Of a stretch of DNA of 17,162 nt, positions 15,793-17,162 are shown piece by piece. The position numbers and the translations under genes were made by a program. This stretch comes from an uncultured Coriobacteriales bacterium. GTDB taxonomy: Bacteria > Actinomycetota > Coriobacteriia > Coriobacteriales > Atopobiaceae. The stretch is from assembly GCA_947305035.1 (NCBI GenBank), contig CAMZCV010000003.1, forward strand, positions 1 to 17,162, given 5' to 3'. The notes beneath the pieces are model-generated. The model was not told the origin of the DNA. It did not search any database and worked only from the letters and a program-made list of their open reading frames with translations. Positions within the stretch are counted from its first letter, which is position 1; the number at the start of each line of letters is the position of its first letter.

Positions 15793-17162
15793 ATGAAGCT
15801 CGTTGTCATCGGCGGTGTAACCGGCGGAATGTCCACCGCGGCGCGCCTGAGGCGCCTCGATCCCAAGGCCGAGATCGTGGTCTTCGAGCGCGGCGAGAAC
15901 GTGTCGTTCTCCAACTGCGCGCTCCCGTACTATCTGGGCGGCGTCGTGCAGGACAGCGACCGCCTCATCCTCATGACCCCCGCGGCGCTCAAGCGCCAGC
16001 ACGACCTCGACGTGCGCGTGCGCTGCGAGGTCACCGCCATCAACCGCGACCGCAAGACGGTCACGGTGCATAATCTCGCCACCGACGAGACGTACGAGGA
16101 ACCCTACGACAAGCTCATGCTCGCCCCCGGCGCGAGCCCCATCATGCCCAAGAGCATCTCCGGCATCGACCGCGACAACGTGTTCAGCGTGCGCAACGTG
16201 GGCGACGTGGTGGCCATCAAGCAGGCGGTGGACCAGGTGGAACGCGTGGCCGTGGTGGGCGGCGGCTTCATCGGCATCGAGGTGGCCGAGAACCTCAAGG
16301 CCGCGGGCAAGCAGGTCGCCCTCATCGAGGGCGCCGACCAGATCCTCGCGCCGTTCGACTACGACATGGTGCAGATCCTCCACAAGGAGCTCGACGACAA
16401 CGGCGTTGAGCTGTACCTCTCGTCCACCGTCACCGCCATCGACGACGAGGGCGTCTCGGTGAGCACGCCGCAGGGCGAGCTGCTCGTCCTCGCCGAGGCT
16501 GTCATCATGTGCATCGGCGTTGCGCCCGAGACCAAGCTCGCGGTGGACGCGGGCCTCGAGCTGGGCGAGACGCGCGGCATCCGCGTGAACAGCAACTACC
16601 AGACCTCCGACCCCGACATCTACGCCGTGGGCGACGCCATCGAGACCTACGACGCCCTCGCGCACAAGTGGGGCAGGCTCGCGCTTGCAGGACCTGCCCA
16701 GCGCCAGGCGCGCGCCGCCGCCGACCACATGTGCGGCATGCCGGTCTCCAACAGGGGCTACATCGGCTCGTCCTGCCTGCGTGTGTTCGGACGCAATGCG
16801 GCCTGCACGGGCCTCTCCGAGAAGGCCGCCAAGGCGGCGGGCTACTCCTACGATTCGGTCATGCTCTTCCCGTCCGACAAGGTGGGCATCATGCCGGGCA
16901 GCCACTATATGGCCTTCAAGCTGGTCTTCGAGGTGCCCACGGGCAAGATCCTCGGTGCGCAGGCCATCGGTGCGGGCGAGGCCGACAAGCGCGTCGACGT
17001 TATCGCCACGATGATCACCATGGGCGGCACCATCGCCGACCTCAAGGATCTCGAGCTCTGCTACGCGCCGCTCTTCTCCACCGCCAAGGACGTGGTCAAC
17101 TTCGCCGCGCTCATCGCCGAGAACGTGATCACCGGCCGCATGCCGCAGGTGCATGTGGGCGA
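15793..17162 (+). CDS. CoA-disulfide reductase/NADH oxidase-type flavoprotein, cut by right edge
   Basis: FAD- and NAD(P)H-dependent reductase of the single-cysteine class, more than 456 residues visible with no stop. FAD motif VVIGGVTGGMSTAARLRRLD at 4-23; the redox cysteine is Cys42 in SFSNCALPYYLGG, the hallmark of CoA-disulfide reductases and NADH oxidases. NAD motif VAVVGGGFIGIEVAENL, later FAD motif IYAVGDAIET, and a dimerisation domain ending DVVNFAALIAENVITGRMPQ. Stand-alone enzymes end about here (some 440-450 residues); continued reading suggests the longer form with a C-terminal rhodanese domain, which would lie outside the window. The start ATG at 15793 follows GAGAGGAAG (15775-15783). 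It likely manages thiol or oxygen stress, or feeds NAD recycling. Confidence 0.92.
   Translation, partial: MKLVVIGGVTGGMSTAARLRRLDPKAEIVVFERGENVSFSNCALPYYLGGVVQDSDRLILMTPAALKRQHDLDVRVRCEVTAINRDRKTVTVHNLATDETYEEPYDKLMLAPGASPIMPKSISGIDRDNVFSVRNVGDVVAIKQAVDQVERVAVVGGGFIGIEVAENLKAAGKQVALIEGADQILAPFDYDMVQILHKELDDNGVELYLSSTVTAIDDEGVSVSTPQGELLVLAEAVIMCIGVAPETKLAVDAGLELGETRGIRVNSNYQTSDPDIYAVGDAIETYDALAHKWGRLALAGPAQRQARAAADHMCGMPVSNRGYIGSSCLRVFGRNAACTGLSEKAAKAAGYSYDSVMLFPSDKVGIMPGSHYMAFKLVFEVPTGKILGAQAIGAGEADKRVDVIATMITMGGTIADLKDLELCYAPLFSTAKDVVNFAALIAENVITGRMPQVHVG

Noticed and set aside
15585..15914. Upstream extension of the FGGY kinase to a 623-residue protein
   Set aside because: The added part overlaps the divergent flavoprotein gene and its leader and has no family resemblance; GADLGTT should be close to the N-terminus.

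Overview
The window is high-GC, tightly packed bacterial DNA. The gene content (Gram-positive-style sugar ABC operon with a lipoprotein binding protein, LacI regulator, actinobacterial-type tmRNA tag ending YALAA, and a glycerol-type flavoprotein cluster with a DUF1667 protein) suggests a gut or oral anaerobic actinobacterium, most likely a Coriobacteriia member of the Collinsella/Olsenella kind. That assignment is inference from protein style and base composition, not from a search.

Left half (1-8131): a complete alpha-glucan (maltodextrin) uptake and breakdown locus. A GH13 alpha-amylase-type hydrolase reads leftward and runs off the left edge. Divergent to it, a LacI-type regulator, a Tat-type lipoprotein solute-binding protein, two MalF/MalG-type permeases, a GH77 4-alpha-glucanotransferase (malQ) and an MsmK/UgpC-type ATPase form one rightward operon with very short or overlapping junctions. 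The control region between the amylase and the regulator holds a 12-bp tandem repeat array made of LacI-operator-like CG-centred half sites. A strong stem-loop separates the binding-protein gene from the permeases, and three hairpins follow the ATPase gene, the last a 32-bp perfect inverted repeat.

Middle (8132-10531): a 77-residue membrane protein with its own terminator, a six-TM protein with an N-terminal XRE-type HTH, and the tmRNA gene ssrA with a terminator. Just downstream of ssrA is a 54-bp near-perfect duplication that contains the last 14 nt of the tmRNA plus its terminator. The interval between the copies is filled with small perfect hairpins. This is the kind of scar expected where an element once integrated at the ssrA 3' end, though no integrase is in view.

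Right half (10532-17162): a leftward four-gene operon encodes an FGGY carbohydrate/polyol kinase, a GlpA-like FAD dehydrogenase with an extra N-terminal BON-like domain and a C-terminal [2Fe-2S] BFD-like domain, a second FAD/NAD-dependent oxidoreductase (GlpB-like position), and a small Cys-rich DUF1667 protein. All junctions overlap or are 1 nt apart. The simplest reading is phosphorylation of a polyol (glycerol or similar) followed by anaerobic oxidation by a three-subunit flavoprotein/iron-sulfur complex. Divergent from it and running off the right edge is a CoA-disulfide-reductase-type flavoprotein. No CRISPR array, transposase or defence system was seen.
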